Of a stretch of DNA of 64,000 nucleotides, positions 9,040-17,401 are shown one piece after another; within the stretch, counting starts at the first letter, position 1; every line of letters starts with the position of its first letter. The position numbers were made by a program, and so were the translations under genes. The DNA lies in contig JAEZUY010000002.1 of NCBI GenBank assembly GCA_023420895.1, forward strand, positions 34,239-98,238, given 5' to 3'. Source of the DNA: Bacillota bacterium. GTDB lineage: Bacteria; Bacillota; Clostridia; Tissierellales; Gottschalkiaceae. The notes beneath the pieces were generated by a model. The model saw only the letters and a program-made list of their open reading frames with translations, had not been told where the DNA came from and did not search any database.

Positions 9040-9744
9040 TTGAAAAAAGATATAAAAGAAGGTATGGGACACAGCATACCGATAGCGCTGGGATATTTTC
9101 CAGTATCTTTCACATTTGGACTGATTGCAGTATCTTCTGGACTGAATCCTATGCTGGCATTTGCTATATCTCTTACAAATTTCACATCTGCAGGACAGTT
9201 TGCAGGCATGAATATAATGATTGCAGGGGGAACTTACATAGAGATGGCTGTTACAATGCTTGTAATAAACTTGAGATATATGCTTATGAGTTTTTCATTG
9301 AGCCAGAAGATGAAGGGATTCGGAATTATAGACAGACTTATAACCGGATTTGGAGTTACAGACGAGATATTTGCAGTATCGTCGATTGAGAAAGATGAAA
9401 TCAGCCCTTCATATATGAGAGGACTCATATTTCTTCCGTATATAGGATGGAGCATGGGAACTCTTTTAGGAGCGCTGATATCGGGAGTTCTTCCGGAGAG
9501 ACTTAAAGATTCAATGGGAATAGCTCTTTACGGAATGTTTCTCGCTATAATAATACCTGTTGCAAAACAGAGTCCTAAAGTGCTGAAAGTGATACTTATA
9601 GCTGTAGCTATGAGCTGCGCTTTTTACTATACACCTGTTCTGAAGGAGGTTCCGCAGGGATGGATGATAATTATAACTACAGTTGCGGCATCGGCTATAG
9701 GCGCGCTTCTGTTCCCGGAGGTGAATTCAGATGACGGCGATTAA
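9040..9744 (+). CDS. azlC: AzlC-family branched-chain amino-acid exporter subunit
   Basis: Large subunit of the AzlCD branched-chain amino-acid export system, 234 residues, highly hydrophobic. Family hallmarks: an early IPIALGYFPVSFTFGLIA segment, SLTNFTSAGQFAG, VINLRYMLMSFSLSQK, and the GFGVTDEIFAVS loop. TTG 9040 follows GGGGTG at the usual spacing. The stop overlaps the start of azlD by 14 bp, as is typical for this pair. Confidence 0.9.
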   Translation: MKKDIKEGMGHSIPIALGYFPVSFTFGLIAVSSGLNPMLAFAISLTNFTSAGQFAGMNIMIAGGTYIEMAVTMLVINLRYMLMSFSLSQKMKGFGIIDRLITGFGVTDEIFAVSSIEKDEISPSYMRGLIFLPYIGWSMGTLLGALISGVLPERLKDSMGIALYGMFLAIIIPVAKQSPKVLKVILIAVAMSCAFYYTPVLKEVPQGWMIIITTVAASAIGALLFPEVNSDDGD

Positions 9745-10045
9745 ATATATAGCTATAATGGCGCTTGTGACTTATGCTATAAGAATTTTTCCGCTTATAC
9801 TGATGAAAGACAGGGAGATAAAATCGAAATTCATTAGAAGATTTCTCGATTTCACTCCTTATGCAGTTTTAGGCAGCATGACTTTTCCGTTTATAATATA
9901 TTCGACAGGAAATACGGCAACGGGAATTATAGGAACTGCGGCTGCTTTGGCTCTTTCATATTTAAACAAGGGACTCACTAAAGTTGCCATATATACTGTT
10001 ATAATAGTATATATTGCAGATACGGCTTTATACTTAATGAAATAG
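9731..10045 (+). CDS. azlD: AzlD-family small membrane subunit
   Basis: Small partner (104 residues) of AzlC with about four membrane segments: the TYAIRIFPLILM motif near the N-terminus and FLDFTPYAVLGSMTFP in the middle. GGAGGTG within azlC provides the SD, so the two subunits are translationally coupled. No Lrp-type regulator is nearby. Confidence 0.88.
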   Translation: MTAIKYIAIMALVTYAIRIFPLILMKDREIKSKFIRRFLDFTPYAVLGSMTFPFIIYSTGNTATGIIGTAAALALSYLNKGLTKVAIYTVIIVYIADTALYLMK

Positions 10046-10072
10046 CCAGTTTGTAATAATTCTGTTTTTTTA

Positions 10073-10101
10073 TTGACGAATATATTGTGTTATAATTATA
10101 T
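10073..10101 (+). promoter_or_regulatory. Possible promoter upstream of nagB
   Basis: TTGACG (10073-10078), 17-nt spacer, TTATAT. A closer TATAAT exists at 10091 but at only 12 nt. This leaves a leader of about 165 nt before nagB. Confidence 0.35.
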
Positions 10102-10219
10102 GGTTAGTACAATAGACTGACAGAGTATTTTTTGAGAGAAAAAAGACTAAAAAACAGTGAATATAATATAAAAAATAATATAAATAAGGAATAATTACAG
10201 CATCTGTTTGATAATAAAG

Positions 10220-10277
10220 AAAGGCGGTGAAACTGCTATTCTAATAAATCTGAAAATCTGTTATTGGGGTTTTGAGC
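10220..10277 (+). promoter_or_regulatory. nagB leader: SD-like AAAGGCGG, weak stem-loop, GGGG, then TTG start
   Basis: AAAGGCGG (10220-10227) is followed by an A/T-rich stem of 10 bp including G-U pairs (10238-10247 with 10261-10270) and then TTG starts at 10272 and 10278. It resembles the SD-hairpin-start arrangement of tyrS, birA and the prsA-like gene. GGGG at 10266-10269 could equally be the real SD. Confidence 0.3.
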
Positions 10278-11030
10278 TTGAATAATTTAGGTAGCAGAAA
10301 TGAGATGGAACTGATAGTAACAAAAGATTATAAAGGTATGGCAAGAGAGGCGGCCAGAATAATAGCTCAGGATATACTTAAAAAACCTAATATGGTTTTA
10401 GGTCTTGCAACTGGAAGCACTCCGGAAAAAGTATATGAAAAGCTTATAGAGCTTTATCAGAAAGGACTTATAAGCTTTAAAGATATGGTGACATTCAATC
10501 TCGATGAGTATCTTGGACTTTCAAAGACTCATGAGCAGAGTTACTACTACTATATGATGGACAATCTGTTTCACCATATAGATATTGAAAAAGAAAATAT
10601 AAACATACTTGACGGGAAAGCTCTGAATATAGAGCAGGAATGCAAGGAGTATGAAGACAGAATAAGAAAGGCAGGAGGAATAGACCTTCAGCTTTTAGGA
10701 ATAGGAAGAAATGGACATATAGGGTTTAATGAGCCTTCAGATGAGATAGAGCCTAATACTAGACTGGTAGATTTAACTGAAGAGACTATTGATGTAAATT
10801 CAAGATTTTTCGACAGTATAGATGAGGTTCCTACGAAAGCTCTGACTATGGGAATAAAGACGATAATGAATGCAAGAAAGATAATACTGATTGCAAACGG
10901 AGAAGAAAAAGCGCAGGCCGTTTACGACACTGTAAGAGGACCTATAGAACCTGAAAAACCGGGATCTATTCTTCAGCTTCACTGCAATGCCACTATAATA
11001 GTGGATGAGGAAGCTGCGAAACTGCTTTAA
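10278..11030 (+). CDS. nagB: Glucosamine-6-phosphate deaminase
   Basis: Converts glucosamine 6-phosphate to fructose 6-phosphate and ammonia; 250 residues. Family signatures: LGLATGSTPEKVYEKLI (phosphate loop), TFNLDEYLGL with the catalytic Asp, LLGIGRNGHIGFNEP with the active-site His, and the C-terminal GSILQLH segment. The start is uncertain: TTG 10278 has GGGG 8 nt upstream, TTG 10272 is two codons longer, and ATG 10305 gives the length most relatives show. There is no nagA beside it, so amino-sugar deacetylation is encoded elsewhere or the substrate comes from glmS-type metabolism. Confidence 0.92.
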   Translation: MNNLGSRNEMELIVTKDYKGMAREAARIIAQDILKKPNMVLGLATGSTPEKVYEKLIELYQKGLISFKDMVTFNLDEYLGLSKTHEQSYYYYMMDNLFHHIDIEKENINILDGKALNIEQECKEYEDRIRKAGGIDLQLLGIGRNGHIGFNEPSDEIEPNTRLVDLTEETIDVNSRFFDSIDEVPTKALTMGIKTIMNARKIILIANGEEKAQAVYDTVRGPIEPEKPGSILQLHCNATIIVDEEAAKLL

Positions 11031-11060
11031 TTCAAATATAGAAATTAGGGGATAAGAGAT

Positions 11061-11621
11061 ATGACAGATTTGCTTAAGGCCGCTCTGGCGATGGTTACAG
11101 AGGGAATGAGTGTGCCTTTTCCGGGAATAATATTTCTTCTGACATGGGGAAGCATAAATTCCCCAAGTATTGGAGAAGGTGCTGCAGTATCTCTTCTTCT
11201 CGCTTTTTCATATACAGCCGGAAGTTTCTTTCCATATTTTATAGGAGAAAAACTTGGAAACAGAGCGGCGGCTCTTTTCGGAAAAAAGATAAATAATGCG
11301 TTTATAAGAGGACAGAATTTCATGAAAAAATACGGTGTTATAGCCGTTGCAATTTCGCGTCCATTCGGATGGGGAAACTATATTTCCTACATAGCAGGGG
11401 CGGCGGAAGTAGACAAAAAAACTTATTCAGCTCTGACATTCGCAGGAATTTATCCATGGTGTCTTGTAATGGTTCTTCTGGGAAGAAAATTCAGAGGAAA
11501 TATTGCTGCCGTAATGGAATTCATAAACGATATATCTGTGTATATATATATTATTGTTTTCACAGCGGCATTAATATTTGCGCTTACTAGATACAGAAGA
11601 TATGTAAAGCTTAAGAGATGA
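11061..11621 (+). CDS. DedA-family membrane protein
   Basis: Integral membrane protein of 186 residues in the DedA/SNARE-associated family, linked in other bacteria to lipid-carrier recycling and membrane homeostasis. The conserved core FMKKYGVIAVAISRPFGWGNYISYIAGAAEVDKKTY (in part) includes the Arg-Pro and Gly-rich turn of the family. About four to five hydrophobic segments. ATG 11061 has AGGGGATA upstream. It lies 30 bp behind nagB and may be cotranscribed; the functional link is unclear. Confidence 0.8.
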   Translation: MTDLLKAALAMVTEGMSVPFPGIIFLLTWGSINSPSIGEGAAVSLLLAFSYTAGSFFPYFIGEKLGNRAAALFGKKINNAFIRGQNFMKKYGVIAVAISRPFGWGNYISYIAGAAEVDKKTYSALTFAGIYPWCLVMVLLGRKFRGNIAAVMEFINDISVYIYIIVFTAALIFALTRYRRYVKLKR

Positions 11622-11678
11622 CTTAAACAGGATATTAATATATAATGAAAGTATAATATATTTGGAGGAGGAAGATTT

Positions 11679-11945
11679 ATGATACTATACGCAATGATAA
11701 TGGAAACAGTCGATCCTGAAAAGGACGCAGAAGTTTTAGATGAGCACAAAGCTTATCTTGCTAAATATCTTGAGTCAGGAAAAATCTATGCAAAGGGACC
11801 TTTCCTAGACCACTCAGGGGGACTTATAATCTATAATACTGAAACTATAGAAGAAGCAAGAGAACTTATAGAAAACGACCCTGTTATAAAACATAAATCT
11901 CGTAAATATACTCTTAAAGAGTGGAGAAGCACTATAGAAATCTAA
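11679..11945 (+). CDS. YciI-like domain protein
   Basis: Small 88-residue ferredoxin-fold protein of the YCII-related family, starting MILYAMIMETV with the typical LDEHKAYLAKYLESGKIYAKGPF segment, where His and Asp form the presumed active site. Biochemical role unknown. It has its own GGAGGAGG SD and a terminator just downstream. Confidence 0.8.
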   Translation: MILYAMIMETVDPEKDAEVLDEHKAYLAKYLESGKIYAKGPFLDHSGGLIIYNTETIEEARELIENDPVIKHKSRKYTLKEWRSTIEI

Positions 11946-11953
11946 TTTCAAAG

Positions 11954-11981
11954 GCAGTCATGCAACATGACTGCTTTTTTT
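11954..11981 (+). terminator. Intrinsic terminator after the YciI gene
   Basis: Perfect 9-bp stem GCAGTCATG/CATGACTGC, loop CAA, then seven T. Confidence 0.92.
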
Positions 11982-12011
11982 ACAACTATAAACTATCCGA
12001 GGTGAAAATTT

Positions 12012-12557
12012 ATGAAACTGCTTATAGCATCAGACATTCATGGTTCAGAACATTATGCAAAAGAAATTGCAAGAGTTTATGAAGAGGAAAATCCGAGATA
12101 TCTGATTCTGCTTGGGGATATTCTTTACCACGGAGCGAGAAACAATCTTCCGAAAGGATACAATCCTCAGGGAGTCATAAAGATTCTGAACAATTACAAG
12201 GACAGAATAGTTGCAGTGAGAGGAAACTGCGACAGCGAAGTCGACCAGATGGTTTTAGACTTCGATATAATGTCTACAAGTTCAAATATTTTAATAGACA
12301 GAAACAGATTTTTCATAACACACGGTCATATATATAATGAGGATAAGATGCCCAATATTCCAGCGGGAACAGTTTTTATATCTGGACATACTCACGTTCC
12401 GAGGGCTGAACTTAAAGACGGATATTATTTTATAAATCCGGGATCGACAACTCTTCCTAAAAAAGACAGTGCAAATTCTTATGCTATTTATGAACAGAAC
12501 AGAATAGAGATAAAAGATTTTGACGGAAATGTAATAGATTCAATAGATATAGTATAG
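12012..12557 (+). CDS. YfcE-family metallophosphoesterase
   Basis: Calcineurin-like phosphodiesterase of 181 residues. All metal-binding blocks are present: SDIHG at the N-terminus, GDILYHG, RGNCDSEVD, ITHGH and SGHTHVP, followed by INPGSTTLPK. This set and length match YfcE/MJ0936-type phosphodiesterases. The physiological substrate is unknown. SD GAGGTG lies 7 nt before ATG. An inverted-repeat terminator follows. Confidence 0.88.
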   Translation: MKLLIASDIHGSEHYAKEIARVYEEENPRYLILLGDILYHGARNNLPKGYNPQGVIKILNNYKDRIVAVRGNCDSEVDQMVLDFDIMSTSSNILIDRNRFFITHGHIYNEDKMPNIPAGTVFISGHTHVPRAELKDGYYFINPGSTTLPKKDSANSYAIYEQNRIEIKDFDGNVIDSIDIV

Positions 12558-12567
12558 GCTGAAAATA

Positions 12568-12617
12568 GAGGCTTGAAGAAGAAAACGGATGAGTTCTTCT
12601 GTCAAGTCTCATTTTTT
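12568..12617 (+). terminator. Intrinsic terminator after the YfcE gene
   Basis: Long imperfect stem of about 16 bp with one bulge (12568-12583 with 12594-12610), followed by six T. Confidence 0.75.
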
Positions 12618-12631
12618 ATACCTTAAATTAC

Positions 12632-12660
12632 TTGACAATGATAATCACTATTGATATTCT
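12632..12660 (+). promoter_or_regulatory. Promoter with overlapping Fur-family box for the metal ABC operon
   Basis: TTGACA (12632-12637), 17-nt spacer, TATTCT (12655-12660). The spacer holds AATGATAATCACTATT, an imperfect inverted repeat resembling Fur-family boxes (GATAATGATAATCATTATC). Its TGATTATCA half (reverse complement) recurs twice upstream of the ABC-cupin operon. Confidence 0.7.
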
Positions 12661-12693
12661 TTAATTAGAATAAGAGAATTAGGAGGAGTGAAG

Positions 12694-13635
12694 ATGAAAA
12701 GAATTTTAGCTGTTGCGCTTTCGCTTTCTTTAGCGGCAGCCGCTATGACTGGATGTTCATCAGGTTCTTCAGAACAGAATGTTGAAACAGACGGAGGTAA
12801 AAAGACAGTAGTGGCCACGACCACTATGCTGAAAGATCTGACGGAACAGATTTCACAGGGAGATTTGCAAGTAGAAGGTCTTATGGGGCCGGGAGTCGAT
12901 CCGCATCTCTACAAGCCGAGTGCAGGGGATGTGAATAAGCTTCAGAATGCCGATTTAGTAGTTTATGGAGGTCTGCATCTGGAAGGACAGATGGGAGAAG
13001 TTTTCAAAAATCTGGAAAGCAAAGGAAAAAGAGTTCTGGATTCCTCAGAAGGAATAGACAAATCGATGCTCATAAGTTCAGAAGATTTTGAAGGAAATTA
13101 TGATCCGCACATATGGTTTGATGTGAAGATATGGGAAGAAGTTGCCAAAAATGTAGAGTCTTCACTTGAAGAAATCGATCCGGAGAACAGTGAAACATAT
13201 AAGGAAAATCTGGACAAGTACTTAAAAGAGCTTGACGAGCTCGACAGATACGTTGAAAAAAGAGCGGAAGAAGTGCCTGAAGATCAGAGAGTTCTAGTGA
13301 CTGCGCACGACGCTTTCAATTATTTTGCAAAAAGATATGGATTTGAAGTTAAAGGACTTCAGGGACTGAGTACAGAATCTGAAGCGAGCACAGCAGATAT
13401 TTCAGAGATATCCGATTTCATTAAAGACAGAAAGATAAAAGCTGTTTTTGTGGAGTCTTCAGTGCCGAAAAAGAATATAGAAGCTCTTCAGGAGTCTGTA
13501 AAAGCTAAAGGTTTCGATGTTGAAATAGGAGGAGAACTGTATTCCGACTCTCTTGGAGATGAAAGTTCAGGAGCAGACACTTATATCGGAACTATAAGAC
13601 ATAATATAGACACTATAGTTGAAGCGCTTAAATAG
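12694..13635 (+). CDS. Metal ABC transporter substrate-binding lipoprotein (TroA/MntA/ZnuA family)
   Basis: Extracytoplasmic metal-binding receptor of 313 residues. Signal peptide with lipobox MTGC. Family features: VATTTMLKDLTEQI, GPGVDPHLYKPSAGD with a ligand His, NYDPHIWFDVKIW with the second His, and VTAHDAFNYFAKRYG with the third. There is no His-rich loop between the domains, which slightly favours Mn/Fe over Zn. ATG 12694 follows AGGAGG; GTG 12688 is too close to the SD. First gene of a four-gene operon under a Fur-like box, implying induction on metal starvation. Confidence 0.92.
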   Translation: MKRILAVALSLSLAAAAMTGCSSGSSEQNVETDGGKKTVVATTTMLKDLTEQISQGDLQVEGLMGPGVDPHLYKPSAGDVNKLQNADLVVYGGLHLEGQMGEVFKNLESKGKRVLDSSEGIDKSMLISSEDFEGNYDPHIWFDVKIWEEVAKNVESSLEEIDPENSETYKENLDKYLKELDELDRYVEKRAEEVPEDQRVLVTAHDAFNYFAKRYGFEVKGLQGLSTESEASTADISEISDFIKDRKIKAVFVESSVPKKNIEALQESVKAKGFDVEIGGELYSDSLGDESSGADTYIGTIRHNIDTIVEALK

Positions 13636-13651
13636 ATAAGGGGTGAAAATG

Positions 13652-14371
13652 ATGGACAGTGTGATCAGAATAGACGATTTGACGGTTGCGTACAGGGAAA
13701 AACCGGTGCTCTGGGATATAGACCTCGAATTTGAAAGAGGAAAGATTACTGCTATTGTCGGTCCAAACGGCGCAGGAAAATCCACTCTTATTAAATCCAT
13801 ACTGAATCTCATTAAGCCGATATCGGGAAGAGTGCTCATTGACGGCGATACCTACAAAAATCAGGATATCGCCTACATACCCCAGTCAGGTTCAGTAGAC
13901 TGGGATTTTCCTACAGATGTTTTAGATGTTGTTTTAATGGGAAGATACGGAAAAATCGGATGGTTTAAAAGGCCTTCTAAAGAAGATAAAGAGAAAGCTT
14001 TAGAAGCTATAGAAAAGGTCGGGATGACTGAATTCAGAAACAGACAGATTTCACAGCTTTCAGGAGGTCAGCAGCAGAGAGTGTTTCTTGCAAGAGCACT
14101 TGTGCAGGAAGCTGATATTTACTTTATGGATGAGCCTTTCAAAGGAGTAGACGCAGTGACAGAGCGCACCATAATAAAGCTGCTTAGAGAGCTTAAAGCC
14201 CAGGGAAAAACGGTCATAATAGTGCATCATGATTTAAGAACTGTACCGGAATATTTTGACAATGTAGTTCTCTTAAACAAGAGAATAATAGAATACGGTC
14301 CTGTTTCAGAAGTATTTACGGATGAGAATATAGATAAAGCGTATTCTATAAACAGAAAGGTGACTGATTGA
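13652..14371 (+). CDS. Metal ABC transporter ATP-binding protein
   Basis: ATPase subunit, about 239 residues. Walker A VGPNGAGKSTLIKS, Q-loop IPQSGSVDWDFP (characteristic of Mn/Zn importers of the MntB/ZnuC type), signature LSGGQQQRVFLARAL, Walker B IYFMDEPF and switch His in IVHHD. Starts are possible at ATG 13649 or 13652 behind AGGGG (13639-13643); 13652 has the better spacing. It lies between the receptor and the two permeases. Confidence 0.92.
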   Translation: MDSVIRIDDLTVAYREKPVLWDIDLEFERGKITAIVGPNGAGKSTLIKSILNLIKPISGRVLIDGDTYKNQDIAYIPQSGSVDWDFPTDVLDVVLMGRYGKIGWFKRPSKEDKEKALEAIEKVGMTEFRNRQISQLSGGQQQRVFLARALVQEADIYFMDEPFKGVDAVTERTIIKLLRELKAQGKTVIIVHHDLRTVPEYFDNVVLLNKRIIEYGPVSEVFTDENIDKAYSINRKVTD

Positions 14372-14372
14372 T

Positions 14373-15254
14373 ATGGATTTTTCTATATTCAGTGATTATA
14401 CGATAAGAACTGTTGCAGTCGGATCTGCAATTTTAGGAATTATAAGCGGAATAATGGGAAGTTTTGCTTTCATAAGAAGACAGAGTCTTTTAGGAGATGC
14501 AGTTTCTCACTCTGCGCTTCCGGGAATATGCATAGCGTTTTTAATAACTCAGGCGAAAGAGACCGAAGCGCTTCTCGCCGGAGCTACAATATCAGGATTT
14601 CTGGCTTCATATTTCATATTCGGAATAGTGAAACATTCAAAACTGAAGTTTGATACGGCTCTGGCTCTGGTTTTCTCGTCTTTTTTCGGACTGGGTGCAG
14701 TTCTTCTGACATATATTCAGAAGCTTCCGAATTCGAATCAGGCAGGACTCGACAAGTTCATATTCGGGCAGGCATCCACATTTCTTGAAAGAGATTTGAG
14801 AGTTATGGAAATAATGTGCGCAATAGTGATAATATCCGTTGTTCTGTTATGGAAAGAGATGAAGATAGTATCTTTTGATCCGGAGTTTGCAGACAGTATA
14901 GGGATATCGTCTCAAAAAGTGGGAATGTTTATTTCTTTTTTAATCGTTCTTTCAGTTATGGTCGGAATTCAGATGGTGGGAGTCGTGCTTATGAGCGCAA
15001 TGCTTATAGCGCCGGCATCGGCGGCGAGACAGTGGACTAGCAGTTTCAGTTCAATGGTCGTTCTTTCTTCGGTATTCGGAGCAGTTTCAGGGGTGGCAGG
15101 AACGCTTATAAGCTCGAGTGTTTCAAAGCTTGCAACGGGCCCTGTAATAGTAATAACTGCCAGCATAATAGTACTTATAAGTCTCATTTTTGCTCCGAAA
15201 AGAGGACTCTTATGGAAGAAGCTTAAATTTATGAATTATAAGGTGATTGAATGA
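14373..15254 (+). CDS. Metal ABC transporter permease 1
   Basis: Permease of the MntC/ZnuB (ABC-3) family, 293 residues with about eight hydrophobic segments. Conserved landmarks: SLLGDAVSHSALPGICIAF near the N-terminus and GVVLMSAMLIAPASAARQWT in the middle. It starts 1 bp after the ATPase stop and its end overlaps the second permease by 4 bp, showing tight coupling. A second, non-identical permease in the operon suggests a heterodimeric membrane domain. Confidence 0.92.
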   Translation: MDFSIFSDYTIRTVAVGSAILGIISGIMGSFAFIRRQSLLGDAVSHSALPGICIAFLITQAKETEALLAGATISGFLASYFIFGIVKHSKLKFDTALALVFSSFFGLGAVLLTYIQKLPNSNQAGLDKFIFGQASTFLERDLRVMEIMCAIVIISVVLLWKEMKIVSFDPEFADSIGISSQKVGMFISFLIVLSVMVGIQMVGVVLMSAMLIAPASAARQWTSSFSSMVVLSSVFGAVSGVAGTLISSSVSKLATGPVIVITASIIVLISLIFAPKRGLLWKKLKFMNYKVIE

Positions 15255-16351
15255 ATGCGCATTTAGAAATCCAGATAATAGCGATACTTGCGGCGATGGC
15301 CTGTGCGATACCTGGTGTATTTCTCATATTGAGAAAAATGGCTATGATTTGTGACTCGATAACTCACACAATCCTCCTTGGGATAGTCATATCTTTTTTC
15401 GTAGTTCAGGATCTGTCATCGCCGTTTCTTATAATAGGAGCCGCCCTGATGGGCGTATTTACAGTATATCTTACAGAACTTCTGAATCAGACACGGCTGG
15501 TGTCGGAAGATTCGGCAATAGGGCTGATATTTCCAGCACTGTTCAGTATTGCGATAATAATGATAAGCAAATTTGCAAGCACAGTCCATCTGTGTATAGA
15601 TTCGGTTTTTCTAGGAGAAATAGAGTTCGCGCCTTTTGACAGAATGCTGATAGGAGGAACTGATATAGGTCCGAAAGGATTCTATATAATAGGTGCAATA
15701 TTTCTGATAAATCTCATTTATGTGCTCGTATTCTATAAAGAGCTGAAGCTTGCGACATTTGACAAGGCGCTTGCTTTTACAATGGGGTTTGCTCCGGCAT
15801 TTATACACTATTCTCTTATGACAGTAGTTTCTGTGACGACTGTGGGAGTTTTCCAGGCAGTAGGTTCAATTCTCGTAATATCTTTCATGATAGGGCCTCC
15901 GGCAACGGCATATCTGCTCACAGACGACTTGAAGAAGATGATAGTCTATTCTATACTGATAGGAGCTTTAGACAGCATAATAGGGCATTCTATAGCTATG
16001 AGACTGGATGTTTCCATAGCCGGAATGATATCTGCTGTTATAGGAGCAGTATTCGGCATAGTGTTTATATTCTCTCCTAAGAGCGGAATGATTACAGATA
16101 TAAGAAGAAGAAAGAGACAGAAAATAGAATTTACAGAAAATTCAGTGCTGTATCACATATTCAGCCACAGAAATGATGAGGATTTTGAATATGAATGCTC
16201 ACTGAATACTATAAACGAACATTTTAAAATGGAAAAAAGTTTTCTAGACAGCATAATAGACAATCTGAGAAGAAAAAATCTGATATCCGTTGAAGACGGC
16301 GTAATGATTATAACGGAAGACGGCATCAGAAGACTTGAAAATGAAATGTAG
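15251..16351 (+). CDS. Metal ABC transporter permease 2 with C-terminal winged-helix extension
   Basis: ABC-3 family permease, 366 residues. Residues 1 to about 285 carry the membrane domain (MAMICDSITHTILLGIVISF, then ILVISFMIGPPATAYLLT). After the last membrane segment and a basic stretch, the final ~75 residues look like a cytoplasmic winged-helix domain: SVLYHIFSH, SLNTINEHFKMEKSFLDSII, NLRRKNLISVEDGVMIITEDG. A similar DtxR-like tail is known on some TroD/MntD permeases and could sense metal or gate transport. The ATGA overlap couples it to permease 1. Confidence 0.9.
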   Translation: MNAHLEIQIIAILAAMACAIPGVFLILRKMAMICDSITHTILLGIVISFFVVQDLSSPFLIIGAALMGVFTVYLTELLNQTRLVSEDSAIGLIFPALFSIAIIMISKFASTVHLCIDSVFLGEIEFAPFDRMLIGGTDIGPKGFYIIGAIFLINLIYVLVFYKELKLATFDKALAFTMGFAPAFIHYSLMTVVSVTTVGVFQAVGSILVISFMIGPPATAYLLTDDLKKMIVYSILIGALDSIIGHSIAMRLDVSIAGMISAVIGAVFGIVFIFSPKSGMITDIRRRKRQKIEFTENSVLYHIFSHRNDEDFEYECSLNTINEHFKMEKSFLDSIIDNLRRKNLISVEDGVMIITEDGIRRLENEM

Positions 16352-16365
16352 ATAGAACGGAAATA

Positions 16366-16405
16366 AAAAAGACTCTTCAGAGGTTAAATTCTGAAGAGTC
16401 TTTTT
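16366..16405. terminator. Bidirectional terminator between the metal ABC operon and proC
   Basis: 16-bp perfect stem with A-run on the left and T-run on the right (16366-16381 with 16390-16405), serving two convergent transcripts. Confidence 0.93.
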
Positions 16406-17203
16406 CTATTTCAGATTCTGAGTTTTCATATAAGCCGCGTACATAGCCTCTATTACAGAACTTCTGAATCCGCCTTTTTCAAGCTCTCTGACTGCGGCTA
16501 TAGTAGTTCCGCCGGGAGAACATACTGCGTCTTTAAGCTCTCCTGGATGCTTTCCAGTTTCAAGAACCATCTTGGCAGATCCCAGAACAGACTGGGCAGC
16601 CAGCTTGTAAGCGAGTTTTCTAGGAAGTCCCTGAGCAACTCCCGCATCAGCCATAGCTTCTATAAATACGTATACATAAGCAGGAGAAGAGCCTGATATC
16701 GGCACTACTGCATCCATATAGTTTTCTGGCACAGTTTCCACTTCTCCGCATGAACTGAATAGTTCATTTATATCTGCAGTTTCTTCATCGGAAAAACTGT
16801 CGTCAGAATACGAGATTACACTCATTCCTTCTGATATGAGAGCAGGAGTGTTAGGCATGCATCTCACAATTTTTGTGTTTTTTCCAAGCGAGTCTTTAAG
16901 GTCTGAAGTGCTGAATCCAGGCGCAATGCTTATAACTGCCGAATCTTTTTTCACATTTCCTTTCATTTCCTTCATGACTTCAGGATAAATCTGAGGTTTA
17001 ACTGCAAGAACTATGTATTTAGAGTTTTTACAGAGATCTTTCACAGATTCAGACGGTTCTATACCGAAGTTTTCTTTCGTATTTTCAATAACCTCTTCAG
17101 AAACTTCGAAAAAAGTGAAGTCTGATGAAGGATTATCTTTGATAAGACCGTTCATTATACTGAATCCCATATTTCCGAGTCCTATAAAGCCGAATTTATA
17201 CAT
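16406..17203 (-). CDS. proC: Pyrroline-5-carboxylate reductase
   Basis: Last step of proline synthesis, NAD(P)H-dependent reduction of pyrroline-5-carboxylate; 265 residues. Rossmann motif FIGLGNMGFSIMNG at the N-terminus, VLAVKPQ, IVRCMPNTPALI, and the C-terminal signature from LKDAVCSPGGTTIAAV. ATG 17203 has GGAGG (minus strand of 17213-17217) 9 nt upstream; TTG 17209 is two codons longer but too close. It is divergent from the selenoperoxiredoxin and convergent with the metal ABC operon. Confidence 0.95.
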   Translation of the reverse strand: MYKFGFIGLGNMGFSIMNGLIKDNPSSDFTFFEVSEEVIENTKENFGIEPSESVKDLCKNSKYIVLAVKPQIYPEVMKEMKGNVKKDSAVISIAPGFSTSDLKDSLGKNTKIVRCMPNTPALISEGMSVISYSDDSFSDEETADINELFSSCGEVETVPENYMDAVVPISGSSPAYVYVFIEAMADAGVAQGLPRKLAYKLAAQSVLGSAKMVLETGKHPGELKDAVCSPGGTTIAAVRELEKGGFRSSVIEAMYAAYMKTQNLK

Positions 17204-17270
17204 AAACAATTACCTCCAATCATTGAATAATCTAATTTTATCACAGAAAAGGAAAAAAGTTTCATATTTA

Positions 17271-17297
17271 TGTTTCAATCTTCTATCATAGGGTATA
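17271..17297 (+). promoter_or_regulatory. Sigma-B-like promoter of the selenoperoxiredoxin gene
   Basis: TGTTT (17271-17275), 15-nt spacer, GGGTATA (17291-17297). Also readable as GTTTCA-N13-GGGTAT, close to the sigma-B consensus GTTTAA-N12-15-GGGTAT. Confidence 0.55.
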
Positions 17298-17317
17298 CTT
17301 ATAATAAATACTTTATT

Positions 17318-17351
17318 AATAGATTTTTTCTATCGATAGAAAAAATCTATT
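17318..17351 (+). repeat. 34-bp perfect palindrome in the prxU leader
   Basis: Sequence from 17318 to 17351 equals its own reverse complement, centred on ATCGAT at 17334/17335. It lies downstream of the promoter, so the transcript would form a hairpin of about 15 bp with a UCGA loop, 50 nt before the start codon. Its right half (ATAGAAAAAATCTAT) recurs at 18053 upstream of the Cys peroxiredoxin. Confidence 0.9.
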
Positions 17352-17401
17352 TAAAGTAATATTCTGATAGAAACAGAATATAACAAAAGGAGAGATAACA
17401 A

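Noticed and set aside
10226..10243. Leader peptides beginning at the GTG within AAAGGCGGTG (nagB, tyrS, birA leaders)
   Set aside because: They would be only 4-12 codons, start inside the SD itself and share no sequence; folded SD-start spacers explain the leaders better.
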